Position numbers and translations under genes: made by a program. Below the pieces are notes generated by a model. It searched no databases. It saw nothing but the letters and a program-made list of their open reading frames with translations, and was not told the DNA's origin. A stretch of 13,103 nucleotides of DNA from Bacteroidales bacterium (lineage in GTDB: Bacteria > Bacteroidota > Bacteroidia > Bacteroidales > UBA7960). Below, in pieces: positions 6,626 to 13,103 of the stretch; the first letter of the stretch is position 1; the number at the start of each line of letters is the position of its first letter. Location of the stretch: contig PWGY01000086.1 of assembly GCA_003554665.1 (NCBI GenBank), positions 1 to 13,103 on the forward strand, in the 5' to 3' direction.

Positions 6626-7528
6626 CTAAAGAAAAAAGAGAGTAACACCGGCTACACTGATCATAGCTCCGATAAACTCCTTCCAGCTTACCGAATGCCT
6701 GAAGATAATAAAAGTGGCGGGCAAAATAAGAATGGGAGAGATGGCCATGATGGTGGAGGCAATGCCTGTGGCGGTATTCTGTACCGCGATCAGGGAGGAG
6801 GAAACGCCCAGAAACGGGCCGAATGTGGCTCCGATCAGCATGAGCCACATGGCTGTTTTGTTGCTGATCGCAAAGCCCACTGCTTTCCATTTCTTGAATA
6901 CATGAATGACAATGGCAAAACCGATGATGCCGGCTATGACCCTGATCTGAGTTGCCGAGAAAGGATCGTAATCCCTCATCCCAAACTTGCTGAGCACCAA
7001 TCCTGTAGCCTGCCCAACCGCCCCCATAACCGCAAAAAACACACCTTGAACAGAAACTTTGGTGAGATCCTTTTGGTCGCCTGCTTTTTTGCGTTGCTTA
7101 TAAAAAATAACCAGGGCAATTCCTGACATGGTCAGGGCCATCCCCCCAATATGGATCCATTCCAGGGTTTCCCCCATCAAAAGCCATCCCACGAAAGCGG
7201 CAATGGGAGGAACAAGTGTCATGATCAGCAGGGAGAGCCTGGAGCCAATTACCGTAAATGCCTTGAAGAGAAACAGGTCGCCCACCACAAATCCGACAAG
7301 TCCTGATAAGGCAAGCCACACCCAATTATAGGTGGTTGCATCGGCGGGGAAAAAGAAACCGCGCCGAACCCATGAAAAAAGGCTTAACAACAGCAGGGCC
7401 ATTACCAGCCGGATGATATTTACGGGAACACTACCCACCTTGCGGCTGGCAGTCTCAAAAGCCATGGCTGTTACGGTCCAGCAGACCGCGGTGAACAAGG
7501 CCGCCAGCTCACCTACTCTCATTTCCAT
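6626..7528 (-). CDS. EamA/DMT-superfamily transporter
   Basis: This 300-residue protein consists of two homologous halves, each with about five hydrophobic helices: the ten-helix EamA layout of the drug/metabolite transporter superfamily. The first half starts with ELAALFTAVCWTVTAMAFE and contains the conserved GLVGFVVGDLFLFKAF (about 95-110) and VPPIAAFVGWLLMGE (about 126-140) segments. A basic cytoplasmic loop (KQRKKAGDQKDL, about 164-175) leads into the second repeat (GVFFAVMGAVGQATGLVLSK). The second repeat ends with IAVQNTATGIASTIMAISPI and a helix at the carboxyl end. Family members export amino acids, metabolites or drugs, or import sugars and nucleobases; the substrate cannot be told from sequence. 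The ATG at 7528 (MEMRVG) is chosen; the Met two codons later is possible. A good promoter lies just upstream, divergent from that of the lipoprotein gene. Confidence 0.9.
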   Translation of the reverse strand: MEMRVGELAALFTAVCWTVTAMAFETASRKVGSVPVNIIRLVMALLLLSLFSWVRRGFFFPADATTYNWVWLALSGLVGFVVGDLFLFKAFTVIGSRLSLLIMTLVPPIAAFVGWLLMGETLEWIHIGGMALTMSGIALVIFYKQRKKAGDQKDLTKVSVQGVFFAVMGAVGQATGLVLSKFGMRDYDPFSATQIRVIAGIIGFAIVIHVFKKWKAVGFAISNKTAMWLMLIGATFGPFLGVSSSLIAVQNTATGIASTIMAISPILILPATFIIFRHSVSWKEFIGAMISVAGVTLFFL

Positions 7529-7547
7529 GTGCGTGATTTTTTGGGAG

Positions 7548-7577
7548 CAAAGGTATAAGAATTATCAAAGTGTCAAA
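7548..7577 (-). promoter_or_regulatory. Bacteroidota-type promoter of the EamA transporter
   Basis: On the minus strand, TTTG (7577-7574), an 18-nt spacer and TACCTTTG (7555-7548) match the -33/-7 consensus. Transcription would begin near 7541, giving a very short leader of about 13 nt before the ATG at 7528. Confidence 0.65.
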
Positions 7578-7591
7578 TATTTGTTAAATAT

Positions 7592-7604
7592 GCCTGTAAC
7601 AGGC
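7592..7604. promoter_or_regulatory. Perfect dyad GCCTG-TAA-CAGGC between divergent promoters
   Basis: A 5-bp perfect inverted repeat with a 3-nt centre lies between the outward-facing promoters of the EamA and lipoprotein genes. Its place upstream of both -33 boxes suits an operator shared by both genes. I cannot match it to a known regulator. Confidence 0.35.
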
Positions 7605-7611
7605 TTTCGCA

Positions 7612-7644
7612 TTTGATTTGCAAATGACTTTCTTTGTATATTTG
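7612..7644 (+). promoter_or_regulatory. Bacteroidota-type promoter of the His-rich lipoprotein, with overlapping palindrome
   Basis: TATATTTG (7637-7644) is a full -7 match, with TTTG -33 candidates at 7612-7615 (21-nt spacer) and 7617-7620 (16-nt spacer). The -33 region is covered by the 10-bp palindrome ATTTGCAAAT (7616-7625) and by CATTTG/CAAATG (7610-7615 and 7621-7626). A protein binding there would interfere with promoter recognition. The start site would be near 7651, with a leader of about 45 nt. Confidence 0.65.
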
Positions 7645-7694
7645 CGCAGAAACAAGGAATTGAATAGCCTTTTTTTAATCCAAACAACCTTTTT

Positions 7695-8198
7695 ATGAAA
7701 AAATTTTTTCTCATCCTTTTCGCAGGATTGGTAATCACCGCTTGCGGAGGACAAGCTGCTCAACAAGAGGAGCAAGCTGCAGAAAACAAATCGATTGCGG
7801 AACTGGTTCAGGCCCCCATGGAATATGAAGGGCAGACTGTCACTTTTGAGGGGATTATTGGCCATATGTGCCAGCATAGCGGCGATAAAATGCGGGTTCA
7901 TCACAAGGATGACCAGGGTTATTCCATACTGGTTATGCTCGGGGATCTTCAGGATCAGTTTGAATATGAATACGAAGGTCGTGAAATAGGCATCACCGGA
8001 GTAATGGCTGCTGTACTTGCCAATGAGGATGAAGGTGACCATAACGACCACGATCATGACGACCACGATCATGAAAATGATCATGATGATGATCATGATT
8101 GTGTATCAACTGAAGCTGCTATCCAAAGGCTAAAAGAACGGGGTGTTGATCCTGACATCCGGGCAGTTGTTGAATTAAAGGATTTTCAACTGCAATAG
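7695..8198 (+). CDS. Lipoprotein with His/Asp-rich segment, probably metal-binding
   Basis: This 167-residue protein starts with a lipoprotein signal (MKKFFLILFAGLVITAC, lipidated Cys17). A Gln/Glu/Ala linker (18-31) follows, then a compact domain (32-110) that reads like a small beta barrel of OB-fold type (VQAPMEYEGQTVTFEGIIGHMCQHSGDKM, then YEGREIGITGVM). It holds H57, C59 and H61 close together (GHMCQHSG) plus H69 and H70. A loop at 112-136 contains seven His among mostly Asp/Glu and ends in Cys136, which suggests divalent metal binding, for example zinc or copper. The segment is encoded partly by an exact 15-bp tandem repeat. I expect a membrane-anchored periplasmic location; the outer-membrane export signal of Bacteroidota surface lipoproteins is not apparent after Cys17. 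The gene is monocistronic with its own promoter and terminator. It does not match a family I can name, and metal binding is inferred from composition. Confidence 0.8.
   Translation: MKKFFLILFAGLVITACGGQAAQQEEQAAENKSIAELVQAPMEYEGQTVTFEGIIGHMCQHSGDKMRVHHKDDQGYSILVMLGDLQDQFEYEYEGREIGITGVMAAVLANEDEGDHNDHDHDDHDHENDHDDDHDCVSTEAAIQRLKERGVDPDIRAVVELKDFQLQ
8045..8074 (+). repeat. Exact 15-bp tandem repeat in the His-rich coding segment
   Basis: Two identical copies of CGACCACGATCATGA lie at 8045-8059 and 8060-8074, in frame, each encoding a His/Asp unit. They are followed by imperfect GATCATGAT units to about 8099. The length of the histidine-rich loop may vary between strains by slippage. Confidence 0.85.
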
Positions 8199-8261
8199 AT
8201 AGCAACCGCAACAGATAGCGGGATGATTGAGAAACTGTTTGTTTCTTCAAACATTTTTCCG

Positions 8262-8293
8262 ACTGCCGCACCCGATAATCCGGCAGTTTTTTT
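8262..8293 (+). terminator. Rho-independent terminator of the lipoprotein gene
   Basis: ACTGCCG (8262-8268) pairs perfectly with CGGCAGT (8281-8287), with a 12-nt loop, followed directly by a run of seven T (8287-8293). It lies 64 nt after the lipoprotein stop. No matching T-run exists on the minus strand, so it serves the plus-strand gene. The rest of the 165-nt spacer holds no gene. Confidence 0.8.
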
Positions 8294-8344
8294 GTGGGCG
8301 GACGAATGTGGTTGGTGGGTGGACAAATCCGGGTTAACGCGGGG

Positions 8345-8370
8345 TCTGCTCATGAGTTTCTGCTCATGAG
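8345..8370. repeat. Two 12-bp direct repeats containing the palindrome CTCATGAG, at a stop codon
   Basis: TCTGCTCATGAG occurs at 8345-8356 and again at 8359-8370, 14 nt apart. Each copy contains the self-complementary CTCATGAG, so the copies can also pair with each other as an 8-bp stem with a 6-nt loop. The TGA stop of the minus-strand gene (8366-8364) lies in the right copy. It could be a local duplication or a weak 3'-end hairpin; no T-run follows on either strand. Confidence 0.7.
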
Positions 8371-8969
8371 GGCAGCCCTGCTTCTTTGGAAAAAAAGATA
8401 AGTGTGGCAAAAATTTCTCTTGCCATGGGTTTGCTGATTTTGGACAGCCCGAGGTAATTCTGGCGTACTTCATTCATGAGCGGTAACCCCGGCTTATCAT
8501 TGCGCATGTTCGCCATGATAAGCGTTGAAATAGCTGTCCTGAGATGGTTTCCTTTCATTCTGCGGGTGAGCCGGGAGTGGTGGGCCGGGTGGAGGTGTAT
8601 GTAAGCGCTGTCATGATCCTCATTTTTCCGGAGTATCCATTCTGAGCCATCAGAAACGGTGATCTGCCAGAATAATTGATTTGAACTGTCTATCCAGCGG
8701 AAGTAATCCTCTTTCTCATAGGCCTTGAAGCCGAGTAAAGTATTTACTATATCGTGGGCAATTTCATCCGGGGTCATCCCACCGGTATAAAGGTCAAACT
8801 GAGACTCCCCCAGGGTTTTTGTTTTGGCCACAAACAAGGGGAATAGCTGCTCCGGCTTGGCAGCCCATTTGCGTACTGCTCCCGCCAGGAACCCAAGATG
8901 ATGTTTCCAGCCGTTGAACATGATCGGAGGATTTGTGCAGCTTATGGTTTTAACCATTGTTTCCATCAC
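8364..8969 (-). CDS. Conserved-looking protein of unknown function (201 residues)
   Basis: I do not recognise this protein with certainty. It has no signal peptide or membrane helix and looks cytoplasmic. The N-terminal part (1-75) contains FNGWKHHLGFL and a region ending DLYTGGMTPDEIAHDIV. The middle (80-125) alternates aromatic and hydrophobic residues (YFRWIDSSNQLFWQITVSDGSEWILR), which suggests a beta-sheet. It is followed by YIHLHPAHHSRLTRRMKGNHLRTAIS (about 127-152), rich in His and Arg, and then a mostly helical C terminus. The HLHP-basic-LRTA motif resembles, from memory, hypothetical proteins found across Bacteroidota. The ATG at 8969 is taken; Met codons at residues 2 and 5 are alternatives. 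It is divergent from ettA and downstream of a candidate -7 element. Codon use resembles its neighbours, so it is probably a real gene. Confidence 0.75.
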   Translation of the reverse strand: MMETMVKTISCTNPPIMFNGWKHHLGFLAGAVRKWAAKPEQLFPLFVAKTKTLGESQFDLYTGGMTPDEIAHDIVNTLLGFKAYEKEDYFRWIDSSNQLFWQITVSDGSEWILRKNEDHDSAYIHLHPAHHSRLTRRMKGNHLRTAISTLIMANMRNDKPGLPLMNEVRQNYLGLSKISKPMAREIFATLIFFSKEAGLPS

Positions 8970-9015
8970 TGTTTGTCGCTGTTTTTCATTTTATTCACTA
9001 TCACTTAATACAGTA

Positions 9016-9023
9016 CAAATATA
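9016..9023 (-). promoter_or_regulatory. Candidate -7 element for the 201-residue gene
   Basis: Read on the minus strand, TATATTTG (9023-9016) fully matches TAnnTTTG. It would start transcription near 9009, about 40 nt before the ATG at 8969. The -33 position has only a poor match. Confidence 0.45.
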
Positions 9024-9054
9024 CGGGCATTGTATCGAAATGCAGAACTTTATG

Positions 9055-9074
9055 TGCATATCAATGCATTTTTT
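9055..9074 (+). other. Weak hairpin plus T-run in the ettA leader region
   Basis: TGCAT (9055-9059) and ATGCA (9064-9068) form a short stem with a 4-nt loop, followed by six T (9069-9074), 32 nt before the ettA start. The five-pair stem is probably too weak to terminate well, but its form is attenuator-like. No clear TAnnTTTG promoter for ettA was found in the 137-nt spacer. Confidence 0.25.
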
Positions 9075-9106
9075 CGGACATTTGTATCGGTTTTAATTAT
9101 TTTATA

Positions 9107-10789
9107 ATGAGTGAAGACAAGAAGATCATATTTTCCATGGTCGGGGTAAGCAAGGTATTTCCCCCCGGAAACAAACAAGTGCTGAAAGATATTTACCTCT
9201 CTTTTTACTACGGTGCAAAAATCGGGATTATCGGGCTTAACGGATCCGGAAAATCAACCCTGATGCGTATCATTGCCGGTGAAGAGAAATCCTACCAGGG
9301 AGACGTCGTTTTCTCACCCGGATATTCGGTGGGACACCTGTCGCAGGATCCTGTGCTTGATCCATCCAAAACAGTGAAAGAGATTGTTCAGGAAGGGGTG
9401 CAGGAAGTGGTGGATATTCTGAAGGAATATGAGGAGGTAAACCTGAAGTTTGCCGAACCGATGGAAGATGGGGAAATGACGAAACTGATTGAACGGCAGG
9501 GCGAGCTTTCTGACCTGATCGAGCAACACGGAGGCTGGGATCTTGACAGCAAGCTGGAACGTGCCATGGATGCGCTTCGTTGTCCTGATCCGGATACTTC
9601 AATCGCCCATTTAAGCGGGGGAGAACACAGGAGGGTGGCTTTATGCCGGCTTCTTTTGCAGGAGCCTGATATTTTGTTGCTGGATGAGCCCACCAACCAC
9701 CTGGATGCTGAAAGTGTTGACTGGCTTGAGCAACACCTGCAACAGTACAAGGGCACGGTGATTGCCATTACCCACGACCGGTATTTCCTGGACAATGTGG
9801 CCGGCTGGATCCTGGAACTTGACAGGGGTGAAGGCATTCCCTGGAAGGGGAATTACTCTTCCTGGCTGGAACAGAAAACCCTGCGCCTGAAGATGGAGGA
9901 AAAAACAGAAAGCAAACGTCGCAAAACCCTCGAAAGGGAGCTGGAGTGGGTACGTATGTCTCCGAAAGGAAGGCGCGCCAAAGGAAAAGCCAGGCTGAAC
10001 TCCTATGAAAAAATGCTGGGAGAAGATGTGAAGCAGAAAGAAGAACGACTGGAAATCTTTATTCCCGATGGACCCAGGCTGGGAGATAAAGTGATTGAAG
10101 CAGACAATTTCAGTAAAGCGTTTGGGGAAAACCTGCTATTTCAGGAACTGAGCTTTGCGCTCCCCCCCGCAGGAATAGTCGGTATTGTCGGGCCAAATGG
10201 TGCCGGAAAAACTACCTTATTCCGGATGATGATGGGGCAGGTTCCCCCGGACGATGGACGTTTTGAGCTTGGAGATACAGTAAAAATTGGCTATGTGGAC
10301 CAGGCCCATGCCGGTATTGATCCGGAAAAGACTGTATGGGAAGTCATTTCTGGTGGTCATGATACCATTAATCTGGCGGGCCGGCAGATGAACAGTCGTG
10401 CCTACGTGGCCAGGTTTAATTTCACCGGTGTCGACCAGGGCAAAAAGTGTGGCGTATTATCAGGCGGGGAAAGAAACCGTTTGCACCTTGCCATGACGTT
10501 GAAAAGTGAAGCGAATGTACTGCTCCTTGACGAACCCACCAACGACATTGATGTGAATACCCTCCGGGCCCTGGAAGAGGGACTGGAGAATTTTGCCGGA
10601 TGCGCGGTAATCATCACACACGACCGTTGGTTCCTGGACAGGATTGCTACTCACATACTCGCTTTTGAAGGAGATTCACAGGTTTACTTTTTTGAAGGAG
10701 GATACTCTGATTATGAAGAAAACAGGAGAAAGCGTCTCGGAAATATTTCTCCCAAACGTATTAAATATCGCAAACTCAAAACTGATTAA
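9107..10789 (+). CDS. ettA: Energy-dependent translational throttle protein EttA (ABC-F ATPase)
   Basis: EttA is a ribosome-bound ABC-F ATPase that binds the E site and gates early elongation according to ADP/ATP balance. This copy has 560 residues (E. coli, 555) and no membrane domain. The first ATPase has Walker A GLNGSGKST (43-51), signature LSGGE (169-173) and Walker B ILLLDEPTNHLD with E194. The inter-domain linker is highly charged (about 255-315, EWVRMSPKGRRAKGKARLNSYE), as in the P-site tRNA interaction motif. The second ATPase has GPNGAGKTT (362-370), LSGGE (451-455) and VLLLDEPTNDID with E476. The EttA-type sequence WDLDSKLERAMDALRCPDPDT before the first signature supports EttA over other ABC-F paralogues. 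The ATG at 9107 is chosen because it matches the usual EttA opening; an upstream in-frame ATG at 8957 would add 50 unrelated residues. Transketolase follows after 24 nt. Confidence 0.95.
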   Translation: MSEDKKIIFSMVGVSKVFPPGNKQVLKDIYLSFYYGAKIGIIGLNGSGKSTLMRIIAGEEKSYQGDVVFSPGYSVGHLSQDPVLDPSKTVKEIVQEGVQEVVDILKEYEEVNLKFAEPMEDGEMTKLIERQGELSDLIEQHGGWDLDSKLERAMDALRCPDPDTSIAHLSGGEHRRVALCRLLLQEPDILLLDEPTNHLDAESVDWLEQHLQQYKGTVIAITHDRYFLDNVAGWILELDRGEGIPWKGNYSSWLEQKTLRLKMEEKTESKRRKTLERELEWVRMSPKGRRAKGKARLNSYEKMLGEDVKQKEERLEIFIPDGPRLGDKVIEADNFSKAFGENLLFQELSFALPPAGIVGIVGPNGAGKTTLFRMMMGQVPPDDGRFELGDTVKIGYVDQAHAGIDPEKTVWEVISGGHDTINLAGRQMNSRAYVARFNFTGVDQGKKCGVLSGGERNRLHLAMTLKSEANVLLLDEPTNDIDVNTLRALEEGLENFAGCAVIITHDRWFLDRIATHILAFEGDSQVYFFEGGYSDYEENRRKRLGNISPKRIKYRKLKTD

Positions 10790-10813
10790 ACTTTATTCAA
10801 AATCTGATTGATA

Positions 10814-11659
10814 ATGACGGATACCAAAAAATTAAAGGATACCGCCACCCAGGTCCGGCGGGACATCTTGCGAATGGTTTATGAGGCCCAGTCAGGCCAT
10901 CCCGGTGGCCCGCTGGGTGCCACCGAATTGCTGACAGCTTTGTATTTTAAGGTGCTTAAACACGACCCGGCAAATTTCAGTATGGAAGCGAACGGGGAAG
11001 ATCTGTTTTTTCTGTCGAACGGGCATTTGTCTGCCGGCTGGTACAGTGTGCTGGCACGAAGTGGATATTTTGACGTGAAGGAGCTGAGCACCTTTCGACG
11101 TATTGATTCCCGGCTGCAGGGGCACCCTGCCACCGAGGAAGGGCTTCCGGGGATAAGGGTCGCCAGTGGTTCTCTCGGACAAGGATTGAGTGTGGCCTGC
11201 GGAGCTGCGCTGGTAAAAAAGCTGAATGGAGATGACCGTCTGGTGTATTGCCTGATGGGAGACGGAGAGCAGCAGGAAGGTCAGATATGGGAAGCGGCCA
11301 TGTTTGCTGCAGGCAGGAAAATTGACAACCTGATAGGGATCATTGACTATAACGGGCAGCAGATCGACGGAGCGGTCAATGACGTAATGCCCCTGGGAGA
11401 TTTAAAAGCCAAATGGGAGGCCTTTGGCTGGAGGGTGCTCGAAATGGACGGAAATAAAATGGAAGCTGTTCTTGAAACACTGGAGGAGGCGCGTTCGCAT
11501 TGTAAGCAGGAGGAGCCGGTAATGATTCTGATGCATACCGAGATGGGGTTTGGTGTGGACTTCATGATGGGTACCCACGAGTGGCACGGGAAACCGCCAA
11601 ATGAAGAACAGTTTGAGCGTGCCATGGCAAATTTTGAAGAAACCCTGGGAGATTATTAA
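10814..11659 (+). CDS. tkt: Transketolase, N-terminal (thiamine-diphosphate-binding) subunit
   Basis: This is the first half of a two-gene transketolase, which moves two-carbon ketol units between sugar phosphates in the non-oxidative pentose phosphate pathway. The 281 residues contain the conserved SGHPGGPLGA (H29), SNGHLSAGWY (H71), HPATEEGLPG (H104) and the diphosphate/metal motif GDGEQQEGQ through DYNGQQIDG (GDG 149-151, N180), plus THEWHGK (H258). This matches the PP-binding domain of full-length transketolase and the usual size of split N subunits. The ATG at 10814 is preferred over an in-frame TTG two codons upstream. The gene follows ettA by 24 nt and precedes the C-terminal subunit by 33 nt; the two products should form the active enzyme in the cytoplasm. 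DXS (1-deoxyxylulose-5-phosphate synthase) is excluded by the split form and the transketolase-type motifs. Confidence 0.95.
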   Translation: MTDTKKLKDTATQVRRDILRMVYEAQSGHPGGPLGATELLTALYFKVLKHDPANFSMEANGEDLFFLSNGHLSAGWYSVLARSGYFDVKELSTFRRIDSRLQGHPATEEGLPGIRVASGSLGQGLSVACGAALVKKLNGDDRLVYCLMGDGEQQEGQIWEAAMFAAGRKIDNLIGIIDYNGQQIDGAVNDVMPLGDLKAKWEAFGWRVLEMDGNKMEAVLETLEEARSHCKQEEPVMILMHTEMGFGVDFMMGTHEWHGKPPNEEQFERAMANFEETLGDY

Positions 11660-11692
11660 TACATTATTGGTTCAAATTTATTTCATTGATTT

Positions 11693-12652
11693 ATGAAGGC
11701 GTATACATATCAAGAGAAAAAAGATACACGTTCCGGTTTTGGTGCAGGACTGCTTGAAGTCGGACATAAAAACCCTAATGTGGTCGGTTTATGTGCAGAT
11801 CTTACCGGATCTTTGAAAATGAACGATTTCCAGGATGAATTTCCGGATCGCTTCTTTCAGGTGGGAATTGCAGAGGCGAACATGATGGGTATTGCGGCCG
11901 GATTGGCCACCGGTGGAAAAATTCCGTTTACAGGTACCTTTGCCAATTTCAGTACAGGCCGGGTTTACGACCAGATCAGGCAGTCCATTGCGTATTCACA
12001 TAAAAATGTCAAAATTTGTGCCTCCCATGCAGGCATCACTTTAGGTGAGGATGGCGCCACCCATCAGATTCTGGAAGACATCGGAATGATGCGGATGCTG
12101 CCCAATATGACGGTGATCGTTCCCTGTGATTACAATCAGACCAAAGCTGCTACTTTAGCCATCGCTGATCACAATGGACCGGTTTACCTGAGGTTTGGAC
12201 GTCCGAAAGTGCCGAACTTTACCGATTCAGAACAGGTGTTTGAGATCGGGAAAGCTGTAGTAATGAACCAGGGCAGCGACGTAAGTATTTTTGCTACTGG
12301 TCATCTTGTCTGGGAAGCGATTAAAGCCGGGAAGGCATTGTCTGCTAAGGGGATTAGTGCGGAGGTAATTAATATCCATACCATTAAACCTTTGGATGAA
12401 AATCAAGTCATACAGTCTGTAAGAAAGACTGCCTGCGCCGTAACGGCAGAAGAACATCAGGTTTTTGGCGGGCTGGGAGACGCTGTTTCCCAGACTGTGG
12501 CACGACATCATCCGGTGCCGGTTGAACTGGTAGGGGTGAATGACCGTTTTGGCGAAAGCGGAAAACCGGATGAACTGATGCAAAAGTTCGGACTTTCTGC
12601 CAGCAACATTGAAGAGGCGGCATTGAGGGCCATCGGCAGAAAGCAGGCTTAA
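11693..12652 (+). CDS. tkt: Transketolase, C-terminal (pyrimidine-binding) subunit
   Basis: This 319-residue protein forms the second half of the split transketolase. The thiamine-activating glutamate is E61 in [15 protein letters not shown]. The aromatic pocket segment [19 protein letters not shown] follows, then [15 protein letters not shown] with H112 and H124, the latter matching the substrate-binding His of E. coli TktA (H473). The last part (about 195-319) is the transketolase C-terminal domain, with [15 protein letters not shown] and the [17 protein letters not shown] segment. All expected motifs are present, so the pair should be active. It sits 33 nt after the N-terminal subunit and 12 nt before the ECF sigma gene, which suggests one transcript. 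No separate promoter is seen in the short gap. Confidence 0.95.
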   Translation: MKAYTYQEKKDTRSGFGAGLLEVGHKNPNVVGLCADLTGSLKMNDFQDEFPDRFFQVGIAEANMMGIAAGLATGGKIPFTGTFANFSTGRVYDQIRQSIAYSHKNVKICASHAGITLGEDGATHQILEDIGMMRMLPNMTVIVPCDYNQTKAATLAIADHNGPVYLRFGRPKVPNFTDSEQVFEIGKAVVMNQGSDVSIFATGHLVWEAIKAGKALSAKGISAEVINIHTIKPLDENQVIQSVRKTACAVTAEEHQVFGGLGDAVSQTVARHHPVPVELVGVNDRFGESGKPDELMQKFGLSASNIEEAALRAIGRKQA

Positions 12653-12664
12653 GAAAAAGGAAAA

Positions 12665-13103
12665 ATGCAACAATATACGGATGATGAATTGCTGGAGATG
12701 TTTCAGGAGGGAGACAACCCCGACTACGCCTTCAATCTTATTGTCCGTAAATACCAGGAACCTGTATACTGGCATGTTCGCCGCCTGGTGATCAGTCATG
12801 ACGATGCCAATGACGTGGTGCAGGATGTTTTTGTAAAAGCCTGGAAAGGACTGGGCAAATTCCGAAAAGACTCGGCTCTTTACACCTGGCTTTATCGCGT
12901 GGCAACCAATGAAGCGCTTTCATTTCTGAAGAAGCGAAAATTGCGTTACTTTCTTCCCCTTGTTGATGTTTCCCGGCAGCTTGAGGAAACCATGGAGGCT
13001 GATGTGTATTACCAGGGATCTGAAATGGAAAAACAAGTGCAGAAAGCCATTTTGTCCCTGCCGGAGAAACAACGGGCTGTTTTTAACCTTCGGTATTACG
13101 ATG
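12665..13103 (+). CDS. ECF-type RNA polymerase sigma factor (cut by window edge)
   Basis: The 146 visible residues form most of a sigma-70 family ECF factor, which directs RNA polymerase to alternative promoters. After MQQYTDDELLEMFQEGD comes region 2 (about 25-90): an FNLIVRKYQEPVYWHVRRL helix, DDANDVVQDVFVKAWKGL (core-binding region) and FRKDSALYTWLYRVATNEALSFLKKRK (promoter -10 recognition). A linker of about 35 residues precedes the start of region 4 (AILSLPEKQRAVFNLRYYD); the DNA-binding helix lies beyond the window. The start is the ATG at 12665, preceded by an AAGGA-like purine run and 12 nt after the transketolase stop, so it is probably cotranscribed. An anti-sigma factor gene would be expected next, but this cannot be seen. 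Confidence 0.92.
   Translation, partial: MQQYTDDELLEMFQEGDNPDYAFNLIVRKYQEPVYWHVRRLVISHDDANDVVQDVFVKAWKGLGKFRKDSALYTWLYRVATNEALSFLKKRKLRYFLPLVDVSRQLEETMEADVYYQGSEMEKQVQKAILSLPEKQRAVFNLRYYD

Noticed and set aside
7584..8096. A 170-residue minus-strand open frame starting with a long Ile/Met/Val run
   Set aside because: It is the antisense reading of the His/Asp-rich lipoprotein gene; the hydrophobic run is just the complement of GATCATGAT-type codons, and it crosses the lipoprotein promoter.
8957..9106. A 50-residue N-terminal extension of ettA
   Set aside because: The added residues do not resemble any EttA start, overlap the divergent gene and its promoter, and the ATG at 9107 gives the usual family opening.
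10808..10813. TTG start for the transketolase N-terminal subunit
   Set aside because: An ATG two codons downstream fits better and gives the normal subunit length.
12227..12799. A 190-residue minus-strand open frame across the end of transketolase and the start of the sigma gene
   Set aside because: It overlaps two well-supported plus-strand genes with complete motifs and shows no domain of its own.
1..13103. A defence, mobile or biosynthetic island
   Set aside because: No integrase, transposase, nuclease-effector pair, terminal repeats, tRNA junction or biosynthetic enzymes were found; the genes are mostly housekeeping families in ordinary operons.

Overview
The window looks like chromosomal DNA of a member of the Bacteroidota, probably a Bacteroidales/Marinilabiliales-like lineage. 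Evidence: several genes are preceded by the phylum's TAnnTTTG -7 promoter element with a TTG/TTTG about 20 nt upstream; starts mostly lack strong Shine-Dalgarno sequences; two rhomboid proteases sit beside mutL; the transketolase is split into two subunits. The protein families are mostly core cell functions. I see no transposase, integrase, phage gene, CRISPR array, tRNA or rRNA.

Region 1 (1-4245, minus strand) is one probable operon, transcribed right to left: a small tail-anchored protein, mutL, two different rhomboid proteases and uvrB, which runs off the left edge. It mixes mismatch repair, excision repair and membrane proteolysis. A good promoter lies in front of the small protein, and an internal promoter probably lies at the end of mutL.

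Region 2 (4246-8363) holds stand-alone genes. First comes a secreted Spy/CpxP-like protein on the plus strand. It converges on a PutP-like sodium symporter, with a bidirectional terminator between them. Next is an EamA-family transporter on the minus strand. Divergent from it is a small lipoprotein with a His/Asp-rich segment, which has its own terminator. The EamA/lipoprotein spacer carries two promoters and two dyad sequences.

Region 3 (8364-13103) has an unrecognised 201-residue protein on the minus strand, divergent from a plus-strand run: the ABC-F translation factor ettA, the two halves of a split transketolase, and an ECF sigma factor cut by the right edge. The spacings of 24, 33 and 12 nt suggest cotranscription.

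I found no convincing undescribed multi-gene system. The points most worth checking are residue-level departures in familiar proteins: MutL lacks several endonuclease metal ligands, the PutP-like symporter lacks the sodium-site Asp and two proline-site residues, and one rhomboid has GASA in place of GxSG. The His-rich lipoprotein with its dyad-bearing promoter region and the unknown 201-residue protein are the other candidates.
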